Origin: Fodinibacter sp963695175
GTDB lineage: Bacteria > Actinomycetota > Actinomycetes > Actinomycetales > Dermatophilaceae
Length of the DNA: 64,000 nt
Assembly: GCA_963695175.1 (NCBI GenBank)
Contig: CAVOGG010000004.1
Coordinates: 124,001 to 188,000, forward strand
Reading direction: 5' to 3'
The position numbers were made by a program, and so were the translations under genes. Shown here one piece after another: positions 36,795 to 45,563 of this stretch. The notes below the pieces were generated by a model. That model searched no databases, was not told the DNA's origin, and worked only from the letters and a program-made list of their open reading frames with translations. Positions within the stretch are counted from its first letter, which is position 1; every line of letters begins with the position of its first letter.

Positions 36795-37247
36795 GTGAGC
36801 GCGATGCCCGGTCCCGGGGAGCACGACAGCGTGGTCGGCCACAGCTTCACCCTCGAGGTCGACGGCGTGCGGGTCGCGACGCTCACCGAGGTCAGCGGGT
36901 TGGCGCTCGAGCGTGAGGTCGTCGAGGTCAAGGAGACCGCCGCGGACGGCACCTTCGTCATCAAGCGGATGCCCGGCCGGCGCAGGCCCGGGGAGGTGCA
37001 GCTGACCCGGGGGCTCACCGACGACCGCACCTTCGAGCACTGGGTGCGCGACCCCACGCACGGGCCCGGAGCCGCCCACGGGTCGGTCAGCATCGTCGTG
37101 TTCGACGTGCAGGGCCGACGCGTCGCCACCTACGCCCTGGCCGAGGCCTGGCCACGACGGCTCGAGATCGGCGGCCTGACGGCAGGGGCGGACGAGGTGC
37201 TCACCGAGCAGCTGGTGCTGGTCTACCAGTCCTTGGAGCGCACCTGA
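36795..37247 (+). CDS. Orphan phage-tail tube (gp19-like) protein
   Basis: This 150-residue protein resembles the T4 gp19/Pvc1-like tail-tube family of contractile injection systems: SFTLEVDGVRVATLTEVSGL near the start, IKRMPGRRRPGEVQLTRG in the middle, and VSIVVFDVQGRRVATY then WPRRLEIGGL at the end. GTG 36795 follows CAGGAGCGGG. No sheath, baseplate, AAA+ or other injection-system gene is nearby, so it is an orphan between nadE and a GNAT gene. It may be a relic or an exapted protein. Confidence 0.78.
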   Translation: MSAMPGPGEHDSVVGHSFTLEVDGVRVATLTEVSGLALEREVVEVKETAADGTFVIKRMPGRRRPGEVQLTRGLTDDRTFEHWVRDPTHGPGAAHGSVSIVVFDVQGRRVATYALAEAWPRRLEIGGLTAGADEVLTEQLVLVYQSLERT

Positions 37248-37268
37248 CGCGACGGCATCCGAGCCCCG

Positions 37269-37808
37269 TCAGGACGTCGCGGTGCCCGGCGCCCCCAGCG
37301 CGGCCATCGTGTCGAGCGCGCCCCCGTCGAGGCGGAAACGGGTCCACTCGTCCTGGGCCACGGCACCGATCGACTCGTAGAAACCGATGCTCGGGGCGTT
37401 CCAGTCGAGCACCCACCACTCGAGCCGGTGGTAACCGCGCTCGACGCAGATCGCCGCGAGGGTGCGCAGCAGCTCCTGCCCCAGACCCGAACCGCGCTGC
37501 GCCGGGGTCACGTAGAGGTCCTCGAGCCAGATGCCGTGCGTGCCGGTCCAGGTCGAGAACGACAGGAACCAGATGGCGCACCCCACGACCTCGCCGTCGA
37601 CCTCGGCGACGTGCGCGAAGGCGGCCGGCTCGCGCCCGACCGGGAAGAGCGCGTCGCGCAGGTGCTCCTGCGACGCGTCGACCTCGTGCAGCGCCTTCTC
37701 GTACTCCGCGAGCTCGCGGACCAGCCCGAGGATGACGGGCACGTCGCCCGGCACGGCGGCCCGGACCCTGGAGGAGGTGGGGCCACTGCGGGGGGAGGCG
37801 GACGGCAT
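37269..37808 (-). CDS. GNAT-family acetyltransferase
   Basis: This 179-residue enzyme has an acetyl-CoA loop QRGSGLGQELL and the downstream segment WWVLDWNAPSIGFYESIGA, similar to diamine (spermidine/spermine) acetyltransferases. ATG 37808 is leaderless, with TACATT 7 nt upstream. It is convergent with the tail-tube gene and divergent from the HAD phosphatase gene across only 36 nt. The amine substrate is a family-based guess. Confidence 0.84.
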   Translation of the reverse strand: MPSASPRSGPTSSRVRAAVPGDVPVILGLVRELAEYEKALHEVDASQEHLRDALFPVGREPAAFAHVAEVDGEVVGCAIWFLSFSTWTGTHGIWLEDLYVTPAQRGSGLGQELLRTLAAICVERGYHRLEWWVLDWNAPSIGFYESIGAVAQDEWTRFRLDGGALDTMAALGAPGTATS

Positions 37809-37844
37809 ACCGGGCAATGTACGCGGGCGGCCACAATGGGGCGC
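37809..37844. promoter_or_regulatory. 36-nt divergent leaderless promoter pair
   Basis: Each gene has its own -10-like hexamer exactly 7 nt before the start codon: TACATT (37821-37816, leftward) and CACAAT (37832-37837, rightward). Because both transcripts would begin at the start codon, the two promoters share and overlap their -35 space. No ribosome binding site is needed or seen. Confidence 0.55.
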
Positions 37845-38652
37845 ATGACCACCACCCGGCGGATCGACACCTGGCTCACCGACATGGACGGCGTCCTCGT
37901 GCACGAGGACGACCCCATCGCGGGAGCGGCGGAGTTCATCGAGGCGCTCAAGGCGTCCGGCCGCGCGTTCCTCGTGCTCACCAACAACTCGATCTACACC
38001 CCGCGCGACCTGCGGGCCCGGTTGTTGCGCAGCGGGATCGACGTGCCCGAGGAGGCGATCTGGACCTCCGCCCTCGCCACCGCCGACTTCCTCGCCGACC
38101 AGCGACCGGGCGGCACGGCGTACGTCGTCGGCGAGGCCGGCCTGACCACCGCGATGCACGACGTGGGCTACGTCATGAGCGACCGCGACCCCGACTACGT
38201 CGTGCTCGGCGAGACCCGCACCTACTCGTTCGAGGCGATCACCAGGGCGATCCGGCTGATCGCCGGGGGCGCGCGGTTCATCGCGACCAACCCCGACCCG
38301 AGCGGGCCGAGCGCCGCCGGCCTCGCTGCCCGCCACCGGGTCGGTCGCCGCGCTGATCAGCACCGCGACGGGTCGGAAGCCCTACTTCATCGGCAAGCCG
38401 AACCCGCTCATGATGCGCAGCGCGCTCAACCGGCTCGAGGCCCACTCCGAGACCACCGTGATGGTCGGCGACCGGATGGACACCGACATCATCAGCGGCC
38501 TCGAGGCCGGCCTGCGCACGGTGCTCGTCTCGACCGGGTCGACCCGGCCCGAGCAGGTCGAGCACTTCCCCTACCGGCCGACGCGCGTCGTCGACTCGAT
38601 CGCCGACCTGGTCCCGCTCGTCACCCAGCTGGCCGAGGAGGGACTCGAGTGA
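37845..38652 (+). pseudogene. HAD-IIA (NagD-like) phosphatase, one frameshift
   Basis: This ~268-residue HAD-superfamily phosphatase has motif I DMDGVL (TWLTDMDGVLVHE), motif II in LTNNS, the Lys of motif III in FIGKPNP and the metal motif VGDRMDTD. It resembles NagD-like sugar-phosphate/nucleotide phosphatases. The frame shifts once near 38322, where an extra base (probably a T in GGCCTCG) separates IATNPDPSGPS from LPATGSVAAL. Both parts are otherwise perfect, so sequencing error is likely. Its stop overlaps the DUF952 start (GTGA). Confidence 0.85.
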
Positions 38653-38996
38653 GCACCGGCCCCGTCCTGCACCTCGCCGAGGTCGCGCACTGGCACGAGG
38701 CGCTGCGCACCGGCGAGTACCGGTGGTCGACCCTCGGCCGCACCCTCGAGGAGGAGGGCTTCATCCACTGCGCGACGCCCGAGCAGGTTCCGGGCGTGCT
38801 GAGCCGCTACTACTCCTCGTATGCCGGTGACCTCGTGCTCCTCACGGTCGACCCCGAGCGGCTCACCGCACCGCTGCAGTGGGATGTCGTCAACACGGTT
38901 ACCGGAGAGCGGTTTCCACACGTGTACGGCCCGATCACGCCGGATGCCGTGACGGCCACCGAAGCGCTCCACCCACCCCACGGCACACGCCTCTAG
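38649..38996 (+). CDS. DUF952 protein
   Basis: This 115-residue protein matches DUF952 by GFIHCATPEQ and LLTVDPERL, then GERFPHVYGPI near the end. The family is cytoplasmic and has no defined function. The GTG start overlaps the stop of the HAD phosphatase by 4 nt, so the two are co-translated. The gene is followed by about 65 nt and then a convergent hemerythrin gene. Confidence 0.82.
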   Translation: MSTGPVLHLAEVAHWHEALRTGEYRWSTLGRTLEEEGFIHCATPEQVPGVLSRYYSSYAGDLVLLTVDPERLTAPLQWDVVNTVTGERFPHVYGPITPDAVTATEALHPPHGTRL

Positions 38997-39063
38997 CCCG
39001 ACCACACCGAAGCAGGTGGGATCGGGCTCGAGGGTGCGCCGGCCGGCTCACGGGCCACCGTGG

Positions 39064-39771
39064 TCAGTCCAGCCCCCGCTGCGGGGTCGGGGTGCCGTGG
39101 ATGCGGCGTGCGTACCGGCGGAACGCGCGCCGGCCGAGGACGGGAAGGATCGGCCGCAGCGGTGCGGGGAGCTTGGCGATCTCGAGCGCCAGCACCTCCG
39201 GGTCGCCCTCGTAGAGCATCATCCCGAAGCCGAGCAGCAGCATCCCCTTGGGGATCGACTCCATCCCGCGCTCGGTGAACTCCTCCCACTCCTCCGGTCG
39301 GATGTGCTGTGCCATGAGCGGCAGCACCCGGGTCTCCTCGGCGTCGAGGTGCTCGCACAGCGCCGTCGAGAGGTCGGCCAGGTGATGTGCGAGGGGTGAC
39401 CCGTCCTCGGCAGCGGCGGAGGTCCGCCAGGCCGAGACCAGGGGCGGGGCTTCGGCGAGGAGCCGAGCGACCCCGTGGTGCTGGTCCTCCATCAGCTGGA
39501 CCAGCGGCGCCTGCTCGTCCCCGACCCGCTGCGTCAGGCGGTCCCAGAGCAGCTCGTCCTCGATCGTGTGATGGTGGTGGACGAGGCCCAGCCACAGGTC
39601 GACGTGGTCCGCGACCTGGCGCGCGCGCCGGAGGTCTCCCGGTTCGACCCGCCTCACGGCAGCCGCGGACAGCTTCAGCTCGCGCCGGAAGCTGGTGTGG
39701 GCGACCGCCATCATCCGCACGTCGGTGAGGCCGGAGCCGTGCAGCGCACCGACCTGCGTGCCCGTGGTCAT
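39064..39771 (-). CDS. Hemerythrin-domain protein
   Basis: This 235-residue protein has a hemerythrin-like four-helix bundle with spaced His/Glu ligands: AHTSFRREL, HHHHTIEDELLW, EDQHHGVARLL and HLDAEETRVLPL. These would hold a di-iron centre for oxygen or NO sensing/binding. The C-terminal ~60 residues are not part of the bundle. ATG 39771 overlaps the stop of the SnoaL-like gene. This pair lies divergent from a large LuxR regulator. GGATGCC is absent here. Confidence 0.85.
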   Translation of the reverse strand: MTTGTQVGALHGSGLTDVRMMAVAHTSFRRELKLSAAAVRRVEPGDLRRARQVADHVDLWLGLVHHHHTIEDELLWDRLTQRVGDEQAPLVQLMEDQHHGVARLLAEAPPLVSAWRTSAAAEDGSPLAHHLADLSTALCEHLDAEETRVLPLMAQHIRPEEWEEFTERGMESIPKGMLLLGFGMMLYEGDPEVLALEIAKLPAPLRPILPVLGRRAFRRYARRIHGTPTPQRGLD

Positions 39772-40232
39772 GCTGACCCCTCGGCGGCGGCCAGCAGGGT
39801 CTCGGCGAGGCTCTGGTGAGCTGCCTGACCGTAGTACTCGAACATCTCGTCGATGAGGCCGTCGCGGAAGGTGACCCGGATGACGAGGTCGTTGACGTAG
39901 GTGCCGCCTCCGTGCAGGTCGATGGTCATGTGCTCCTCGACGAAGACCACGTCGGGATCGTCGGTCTGGTGGAGGCGCACGTTGGTGACCTCCACCCGTT
40001 CCGCCGCGGCGGCCATGCCGCCGAACATCGCCCGGAACTGGTCGCGACCCTCGATGACGGGCGGCAGGCCCCGGACCGGGTACGCCACGGCGTAGCGGGG
40101 CTCGGGCGACCAGTACGTGAGGCACTGCTCGATGTCGCCGTCGTACAGGGCGATCGCGGAGGCACGAAAGGTGGACTCGTTGCGTGCGCGAGCCGAGGTG
40201 CGGTCGAGGCTGGGGGCGGGGCTGCTGGTCAT
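39768..40232 (-). CDS. SnoaL-like NTF2-fold protein
   Basis: This 154-residue protein has the SnoaL/ketosteroid-isomerase fold (YDGDIEQCLTYWSPEPRYAV, then VVFVEEHMTIDLHGGG and IDEMFEYYGQ). It could bind or isomerise a small polycyclic or phenolic ligand, but catalytic residues cannot be assigned. ATG 40232 is supported by AGGAG 8 nt upstream. It is the first gene of a two-gene operon with the hemerythrin protein. Confidence 0.8.
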   Translation of the reverse strand: MTSSPAPSLDRTSARARNESTFRASAIALYDGDIEQCLTYWSPEPRYAVAYPVRGLPPVIEGRDQFRAMFGGMAAAAERVEVTNVRLHQTDDPDVVFVEEHMTIDLHGGGTYVNDLVIRVTFRDGLIDEMFEYYGQAAHQSLAETLLAAAEGSA

Positions 40233-40299
40233 GCTGATCTCCTGGTGGGGGGTCGCTTGGTGGTGGTACGACGCTCGCACCGGCGCTCCTGCTCAACAT

Positions 40300-40313
40300 C
40301 AGGGAATCCCCTG
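40300..40313. promoter_or_regulatory. Inverted repeat in the SnoaL/LAL divergent gap
   Basis: CAGGG - 4 nt - CCCTG lies midway in the 113-nt gap between the SnoaL-like gene and the LAL regulator. A LuxR-type regulator binds such short dyads, so it is a candidate binding site. There is no second copy nearby to support it. Confidence 0.35.
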
Positions 40314-40345
40314 TCCCTCGGATGTCAGGGTGCGATGCTCACGGG

Positions 40346-43033
40346 GTGCAGATCGTGGGCCGGGACGCGGAGATCGGCCAGGTGGAGCTAACCCTCGACG
40401 CCGTGGCCAACGGAAAGCGGCAGTTCCTGGTGGTCCGTGGCGAAGCGGGGATCGGGAAGACCCGGCTGCTGGACCGGCTGGTCGAGCGCGCACGGGCACG
40501 ACGGCTGGAACCGGTGCGGGGCCGGGCGACCGAGCTGGAGAGCGACGTACCGCTCGCCCTGCTCCAGGACGCCTTACCCCGGCTCGGTCCGGTGGCCGGG
40601 CCGGACGCCGCCACTCGCTGGAGGCTGTACCGCACCCTCACCACCGAGCTCGCCGGGCGGCCCGGGCTGGTCCTCGTCCTGGACGACGCCCACTGGGCCG
40701 ACCCCCTCTCGCTCGAGCTCCTCGAGACGCTCGTCCGGCGTCCGCCCGCCACACCGCACGCGCTCGTGCTCGGCCTGCGGCCGGGCACCGTCGCCGACTC
40801 GCTCATTGCAGCGTCCCGAGCGGCCCGCGGCACGTGCACGGTGGTCGACCTGGCACCCCTGTCCCGCACTGCCGCCGACGCCCTGGTCGGTGCCGAGGCG
40901 TCCGAAGACGACCGGCGCCGCCTGTACGAGATCTCGGGTGGCAACCCGATGTTCCTCGAGGAGCTCACCAGGGCCGGCACCGCAGACGGGATTCCGGAGG
41001 GGATCCGCTCCGCCGTCTCGGCCGACCTGGCTCGTCTGAGTGACACCGCCAGGGCGCTGGTCCAGGCCGGCGCCGTGGTCGGTGATCCGTTCGACATCGA
41101 CATCGCGCGCCGGACGGCCGGGCTCGACCTGGCCGAGTCGCTCGCCGCCGTCGACGAGCTGGTCGATCGGCAGATCGTCCGGGAGAGTGCGGTCCTGCGT
41201 GAGTTCGGCTTCCGTCACCCGGTGATCCGCAGCGCGGTCTACGAGGGCCAGTCGGCCGCGCGCAGGCTCGCCGGCCACGCCCGCGCGGCCGCGGTGCTCG
41301 CCGAGACGGGAAGCCCGCTGCCGACCCGGGCCAGGCACCTGGTCCATACCGCAGCGCCGGGAGACAGCGACGCCGCGACCCTGCTGCGCGCGGCGGCGGA
41401 TGCGGTCGGGCCGTCCGCGCCGTCGATCGCCGCCGACTGGCTGATCGCCGCGAAGAGGGTGTCGCCGCCCGCCGACTTCGGCTCGTTCTCCGACCTGGCC
41501 GAGGTGCTCGTCCAGTCGGGCCGCCTCGCCGAGGCACTCAGGGTGGCCGACGAGGGGCTCTCGTTCGGTGCGGGGAGCGACGCCGAACGGGTCCGGCTCA
41601 TCCTGGCCGCCGCGTCGGTCGAACGACTCCTGGGTCGGCACGAGGCGTCGCTGCGGCGGCTGGGCCGGACGTTCGAGGAGAACAAGGACACCGTGACGGC
41701 CGACCTCACGGCGGCGCTCGCCCTGTCGGCGTACGAACGTGGGGACCACGCGGACATGGATCGCTGGGCGCGGCTGGCCCACGAGGACCCGACGGCCGAT
41801 GCCCTGGTGCACGGCGTGGCCGCTGCGATGTGTTCGATCGGACACCGGTTCACCGGTCGCAGGGCCGAGGCGGACGCCACCGCAGACGCTGCCACCGGGG
41901 CGGCACTCCTGGCGACCGACAGCGAGCTGGCGGCCCACGCGGAGCTGCTCAGCGCCATCCCCTGGGCCCTGATGGCGATCGAGCGAGTCGGGGACGCCCT
42001 CGCTGTCGCCCGGCGGGGGTCGGCGGCGGCGCAGCGCTCGGGAAACCTCGCCGGTGCCACCCCCATGCTCGTCGCGGAGGCGCTGTCCCTCGGCCTGCTC
42101 GGCCGGCTGGAGGAGGCCGCCGATGCAGCAGTTCGGACCGAAGTCGCGGCTCGGCTGACCCGCAACGACCAGTCCCTGCAGTGGGCCCTGTGGATGCGGG
42201 CCTGGGTGATGCTCGACCGGGGCGACCTGGACGACGCGCTCGCCGCCGCGAACGAGAGTGTCGCCCTGGCCGAGCACCTGGACCAGTCGGCATTCATCTC
42301 GATCGGCAACGCGGTCCTGGGCTCCGTGCTGCTGGCAGCGGGGCACCCGGAGCGGGCCCGACCGCTCATCGCCGCCTACGACGTGGAACCGGGATGGGTC
42401 TGCCGTTGGTCACCTCGCCTGGTTGCTGCCGAGCTGGCTCTGGGTGACGTCGACGGCGCGCAGGGGGCCGCGGACCGGGCCTCGGCGTTGGCGTCGGTGT
42501 CCGGGTTGCACGGGGCTCTGGCCGCAGCAGAACGCGCGGGCGCCCAGGTCGCGTTGGCCCGGGGCGACCGCGAGACGGCACTCCTCCAGGCGACGTCGGC
42601 GATCAGTCACGCGCACGCCATCCACGCCAGTCTCGATGCTGCCCAGGCCCACCTGCTGGCTGCTCAGGCGCTGTCGGTCGACGACCGGGAGGGTGCCGTG
42701 GCACACCTGACCCGAGCCCACACGCTGGCCTCCGCCGGTGGTGCTCGGCGCACCGCGCAGGAGGCGACTCGCGAGCTGCGCAGGCTGGGTCGCCGGGTCG
42801 GTCGCGGGGGCGGTCGCGGCGTCGGCACCACCGGCGTCGACTCCTTGAGCGCCCGCGAGCGCGAGATCGCCGAGCTGGTGGGCCGCGGACTGACCAACCG
42901 CGAGATCGCCGCGCGACTCTTCCTCAGCGAGAAGACGATCGAGTCGCATCTGGCGAAGGCGTTCATGAAGCTGGGGGTGTCGTCCCGAGCCGCCCTCGCG
43001 GCCCAGGTCGCTGCCGGACAGCCGGGGCAGTGA
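40346..43033 (+). CDS. LuxR-family regulator of the LAL type
   Basis: This 895-residue large ATP-binding LuxR regulator has an N-terminal STAND ATPase with Walker A GEAGIGKT at 32-39 and Walker B LVLVLDDAHW near 110-116. A long helical TPR-like region follows, and a C-terminal LuxR helix-turn-helix (SAREREIAELVGRGLTNREIAARLFLSEKTIE). It starts at GTG 40346, as upstream in-frame residues are not conserved. It probably activates the divergent SnoaL-hemerythrin operon or a remote target. No GGATGCC occurs in its 2.7 kb. Confidence 0.9.
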   Translation: MQIVGRDAEIGQVELTLDAVANGKRQFLVVRGEAGIGKTRLLDRLVERARARRLEPVRGRATELESDVPLALLQDALPRLGPVAGPDAATRWRLYRTLTTELAGRPGLVLVLDDAHWADPLSLELLETLVRRPPATPHALVLGLRPGTVADSLIAASRAARGTCTVVDLAPLSRTAADALVGAEASEDDRRRLYEISGGNPMFLEELTRAGTADGIPEGIRSAVSADLARLSDTARALVQAGAVVGDPFDIDIARRTAGLDLAESLAAVDELVDRQIVRESAVLREFGFRHPVIRSAVYEGQSAARRLAGHARAAAVLAETGSPLPTRARHLVHTAAPGDSDAATLLRAAADAVGPSAPSIAADWLIAAKRVSPPADFGSFSDLAEVLVQSGRLAEALRVADEGLSFGAGSDAERVRLILAAASVERLLGRHEASLRRLGRTFEENKDTVTADLTAALALSAYERGDHADMDRWARLAHEDPTADALVHGVAAAMCSIGHRFTGRRAEADATADAATGAALLATDSELAAHAELLSAIPWALMAIERVGDALAVARRGSAAAQRSGNLAGATPMLVAEALSLGLLGRLEEAADAAVRTEVAARLTRNDQSLQWALWMRAWVMLDRGDLDDALAAANESVALAEHLDQSAFISIGNAVLGSVLLAAGHPERARPLIAAYDVEPGWVCRWSPRLVAAELALGDVDGAQGAADRASALASVSGLHGALAAAERAGAQVALARGDRETALLQATSAISHAHAIHASLDAAQAHLLAAQALSVDDREGAVAHLTRAHTLASAGGARRTAQEATRELRRLGRRVGRGGGRGVGTTGVDSLSAREREIAELVGRGLTNREIAARLFLSEKTIESHLAKAFMKLGVSSRAALAAQVAAGQPGQ

Positions 43034-43051
43034 CCAACCGGCCGGATGCCG

Positions 43052-44767
43052 TCAGTGCGCGATCGCGCTCTCCGGCAGGTCGAACCAGCGCAGGTGCTCG
43101 AAGTCGGCGGAGACGTCCGCCGGGTGCGAGTCCAGGTCCGGTGGCACCGCCGCCGCCAGGATGGCCGCCCCGTCACGCAGGTGCTGCGCGAGCAGCTCCT
43201 CGCCACCGCGGGCCTCGGACCGCGGCACGACCATCGAGCCGTCGTCCGCGTACCCGACGTCGCCGAGCCGGATGGGGGGCTCGACCAGCCCGTCCCGGTG
43301 CCGCCAGCGCCCGGTGAGCGGGTCGAAGAGGTAGTCACCGAGCAACCGCCAGCCGTCGCGCGCGACGAGGCGGACGGCATCCACGACGTAGTCGGCCACG
43401 GTGTCGCTGAGGAAGTAGTTGAAGTTCACCCGCACCCACCCGGGCTTGATGCCCTCGCAGCCGCCGGTGATCTCGCGCTCGAACTCGTGCGAGCGCTCCA
43501 GGTCGATGCCGAGCAGCCGGTGGCCGTAGGGCCCGGCGCACGAGCACCCGCCTCGGGACTGAACGCCGAAGAGGTCGTTGAGCAGCGCGACGACGAAGTT
43601 GTGGTGCAGCCAGTGCCCCGAGGGCGCCCGCACCACGAACGAGACGATCGACAGCCGGGGCGCCTGAAGGTTGCCGAGGATCTCGATCGACGGCTCCTCG
43701 CGCCAGGCCTCGACCGCCCGGGCCAGCAGCCGTTCCTCGTGGGCCCGGATCGTCTCGACCCCGACGGCCTCCTTGAGCTGGAAGACCAGCCCCGCGCGCA
43801 CCGCCTCGATGATCGCCGGGGTGCCGCCCTCCTCGCGGTGGGCGGGGTCGGCGAGGTAGGCGTGGTCCTCGGGGTTGACGTAGGCGACCGTGCCACCACC
43901 CGGCACCACGGGAACCCGGTTGGTGAACAGCTCGCGCCGGGCGACGAGCACCCCGGGGGTCGAGGGCCCGCCGATGAACTTGTGCGGCGAGAGGAAGATC
44001 GCGTCCTTGTAGGCGAGCGGGTCGCCCGCGGCGGGCGCGGTCATCTCGATGTCGACGTAGGGCGCAGCGGCGGCGAAGTCCCAGAACGCGAGAGCGCCGT
44101 GCTGGTGCAGCAGCGTGGAGATGTCGTAGGTGTGGGAGACGATGCCGGTGACGTTCGACGCCGCGCTGAACGAGCCGATGAGCAGCGGCCGGCCGGCGAA
44201 CTCCTCGAGCCGCTCGCGCAGGTCGTCCTCGCAGACCCCGCCGTCGACGTCCTCGCGGATGGTCACGACGTCGGCGATCGACTCGCGCCAGGGGATCTCG
44301 TTGGAATGGTGCTCGTAGGGCCCGATGAACACCACGGGGCGCTGGTCCGGCGGGATCTGCTCGGTGAGGTGCCACCGGTCCTCGAGGGTCGACGGGATGC
44401 GCAGCCCGAGCACGCCGATCAGCTTGTCGATCGCCCCCGTGCAGCCCGACCCCGTGAAGATCACGACGGTGTCGTCGTCGCCGTGCACCGCGTCGTGGAT
44501 GATCCGCCGGGAGTCCTCGCGCAGCCGGGTGGTCTGCAGCCCCGTGCCGCTGGACTCGGTGTGCGTGTTCGCGTACCCGGGCAGCACCTCGTCGCGGATG
44601 AAGTCCTCGAGGAAGGTCAGGGCGCGCCCGGATGCCGTGTAGTCGGCGTACGTCACGCGTCGCCTCCCGTAGGGCGTGGTCATGACGAGGTCCTCACCGA
44701 TGACGGACTCGCGAATGCGGCGCACCAGCGCCTCTTCGCGCGGCTCCGGTGCCGTGCGCTCAACCAT
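43052..44767 (-). CDS. Class V aminotransferase (cysteine desulfurase-like)
   Basis: This 571-residue PLP enzyme belongs to the NifS/CsdA class V fold. The cofactor pocket is shown by Asp230 in FWDFAAAAPY and Lys263 in SPHKFIGG. A Cys-rich segment, RGGCSCAGPYGHRLLGI, lies where desulfurases carry the active-site Cys. It is longer than SufS (about 410 residues), with an extra C-terminal domain. No iron-sulfur scaffold genes are nearby, so a role in Suf assembly is not supported. It ends 18 nt from the LAL gene. Confidence 0.85.
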   Translation of the reverse strand: MVERTAPEPREEALVRRIRESVIGEDLVMTTPYGRRRVTYADYTASGRALTFLEDFIRDEVLPGYANTHTESSGTGLQTTRLREDSRRIIHDAVHGDDDTVVIFTGSGCTGAIDKLIGVLGLRIPSTLEDRWHLTEQIPPDQRPVVFIGPYEHHSNEIPWRESIADVVTIREDVDGGVCEDDLRERLEEFAGRPLLIGSFSAASNVTGIVSHTYDISTLLHQHGALAFWDFAAAAPYVDIEMTAPAAGDPLAYKDAIFLSPHKFIGGPSTPGVLVARRELFTNRVPVVPGGGTVAYVNPEDHAYLADPAHREEGGTPAIIEAVRAGLVFQLKEAVGVETIRAHEERLLARAVEAWREEPSIEILGNLQAPRLSIVSFVVRAPSGHWLHHNFVVALLNDLFGVQSRGGCSCAGPYGHRLLGIDLERSHEFEREITGGCEGIKPGWVRVNFNYFLSDTVADYVVDAVRLVARDGWRLLGDYLFDPLTGRWRHRDGLVEPPIRLGDVGYADDGSMVVPRSEARGGEELLAQHLRDGAAILAAAVPPDLDSHPADVSADFEHLRWFDLPESAIAH

Positions 44768-44816
44768 GGCGACAGCGTCTCATGGCCGGGCTGTCGAAGG
44801 TTGGGCGTGCATCCTC

Positions 44817-44830
44817 GTGCAGAATTGCAC
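44817..44830. promoter_or_regulatory. Candidate operator upstream of TetR
   Basis: The palindrome GTGCA-GAAT-TGCAC is 31 nt upstream of the TetR start and 50 nt from the divergent aminotransferase start. A third GTGCA follows at about 44835. This lies at the expected promoter of the TetR-MMPL pair. Confidence 0.55.
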
Positions 44831-44860
44831 TGCCGTGCAGTTCGGCGTACCGTCGGCCGG

Positions 44861-45535
44861 GTGAACCTGCGACCCGGCTCGTCCAGCGACGGGTGCTCGC
44901 TGCGCACCCGCAAGCGCGTCGAGACCCGCACCGCCCTCGTCCAAGCCGCCTACGCGATCGTGCGCGACTCCGGCTTCGAGGGCCTCACGGCCGAGGCGGT
45001 GGCCGACCGGGCCGGCGTCTCACGCCGCACCTTCTTCAACTACTTCCCCTCGGTCGAGTCGGTGCTGACCGCCAGCGTCACCGAGTTCTTCGCCTCGGTC
45101 GGCGCGCGCCTCGACGCCCGCCCGGTCGGCGAGGACGTGCTCGACAGCGTCGTCGCCGTGGTCACCGACCCGGGCGACGTCGACCTCCTCGAGCGCATCG
45201 GCGTGCTCGCCGCCGCCGGCGAGGCCTCCCCCCACGCGCGGGGCCTGATCCTCGTCGAGCTGCACACGTGGCTCGACTGGCTCGAGGGATGGCTGCGCCG
45301 GCGCCTGCGCCCTGACGTCACCGACGTCTACGTCGCCACCCTCGCCTCAGGACTGGTCGGGGCCGCCGAGGCGGCGTTCCGGGTGTGGCTGCGCTGCGGC
45401 ACGCCCGCGGATGCCGTTGCCGCGGCAGCCGCCGACGGCTCCACCTCGTTCCGGGACTGCTTCACCGCAGCGATCGGCCACGTCCGAACCGGCCTGGACC
45501 CCCAGCGCGTCACCGTCGCCGCGCGCACCGCCTGA
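44861..45535 (+). CDS. TetR-family regulator
   Basis: This 224-residue regulator has an N-terminal HTH of the TetR type (FEGLTAEAVADRAGVSRRTFFNYFPSVESVL) and an all-helical ligand domain with an Ala-rich tail. GTG 44861 is leaderless, with TACCGT 7 nt upstream. It precedes the MMPL transporter by 28 nt on the same strand, so it most likely controls that exporter and itself. The GTGCA palindrome upstream is a likely site. Confidence 0.87.
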   Translation: MNLRPGSSSDGCSLRTRKRVETRTALVQAAYAIVRDSGFEGLTAEAVADRAGVSRRTFFNYFPSVESVLTASVTEFFASVGARLDARPVGEDVLDSVVAVVTDPGDVDLLERIGVLAAAGEASPHARGLILVELHTWLDWLEGWLRRRLRPDVTDVYVATLASGLVGAAEAAFRVWLRCGTPADAVAAAAADGSTSFRDCFTAAIGHVRTGLDPQRVTVAARTA

Positions 45536-45563
45536 CCCTCCCTCCCACCTCGAGAAGGCGCCC

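Noticed and set aside
36795..37247. Prophage
   Set aside because: Only one tail-tube-like gene is present, with no integrase, terminase, capsid or portal genes and no att-like repeats around it.
43052..44767. SufS cysteine desulfurase of an iron-sulfur assembly operon
   Set aside because: The protein is much longer than SufS, and no sufB, sufC, sufD or sufU neighbours exist.
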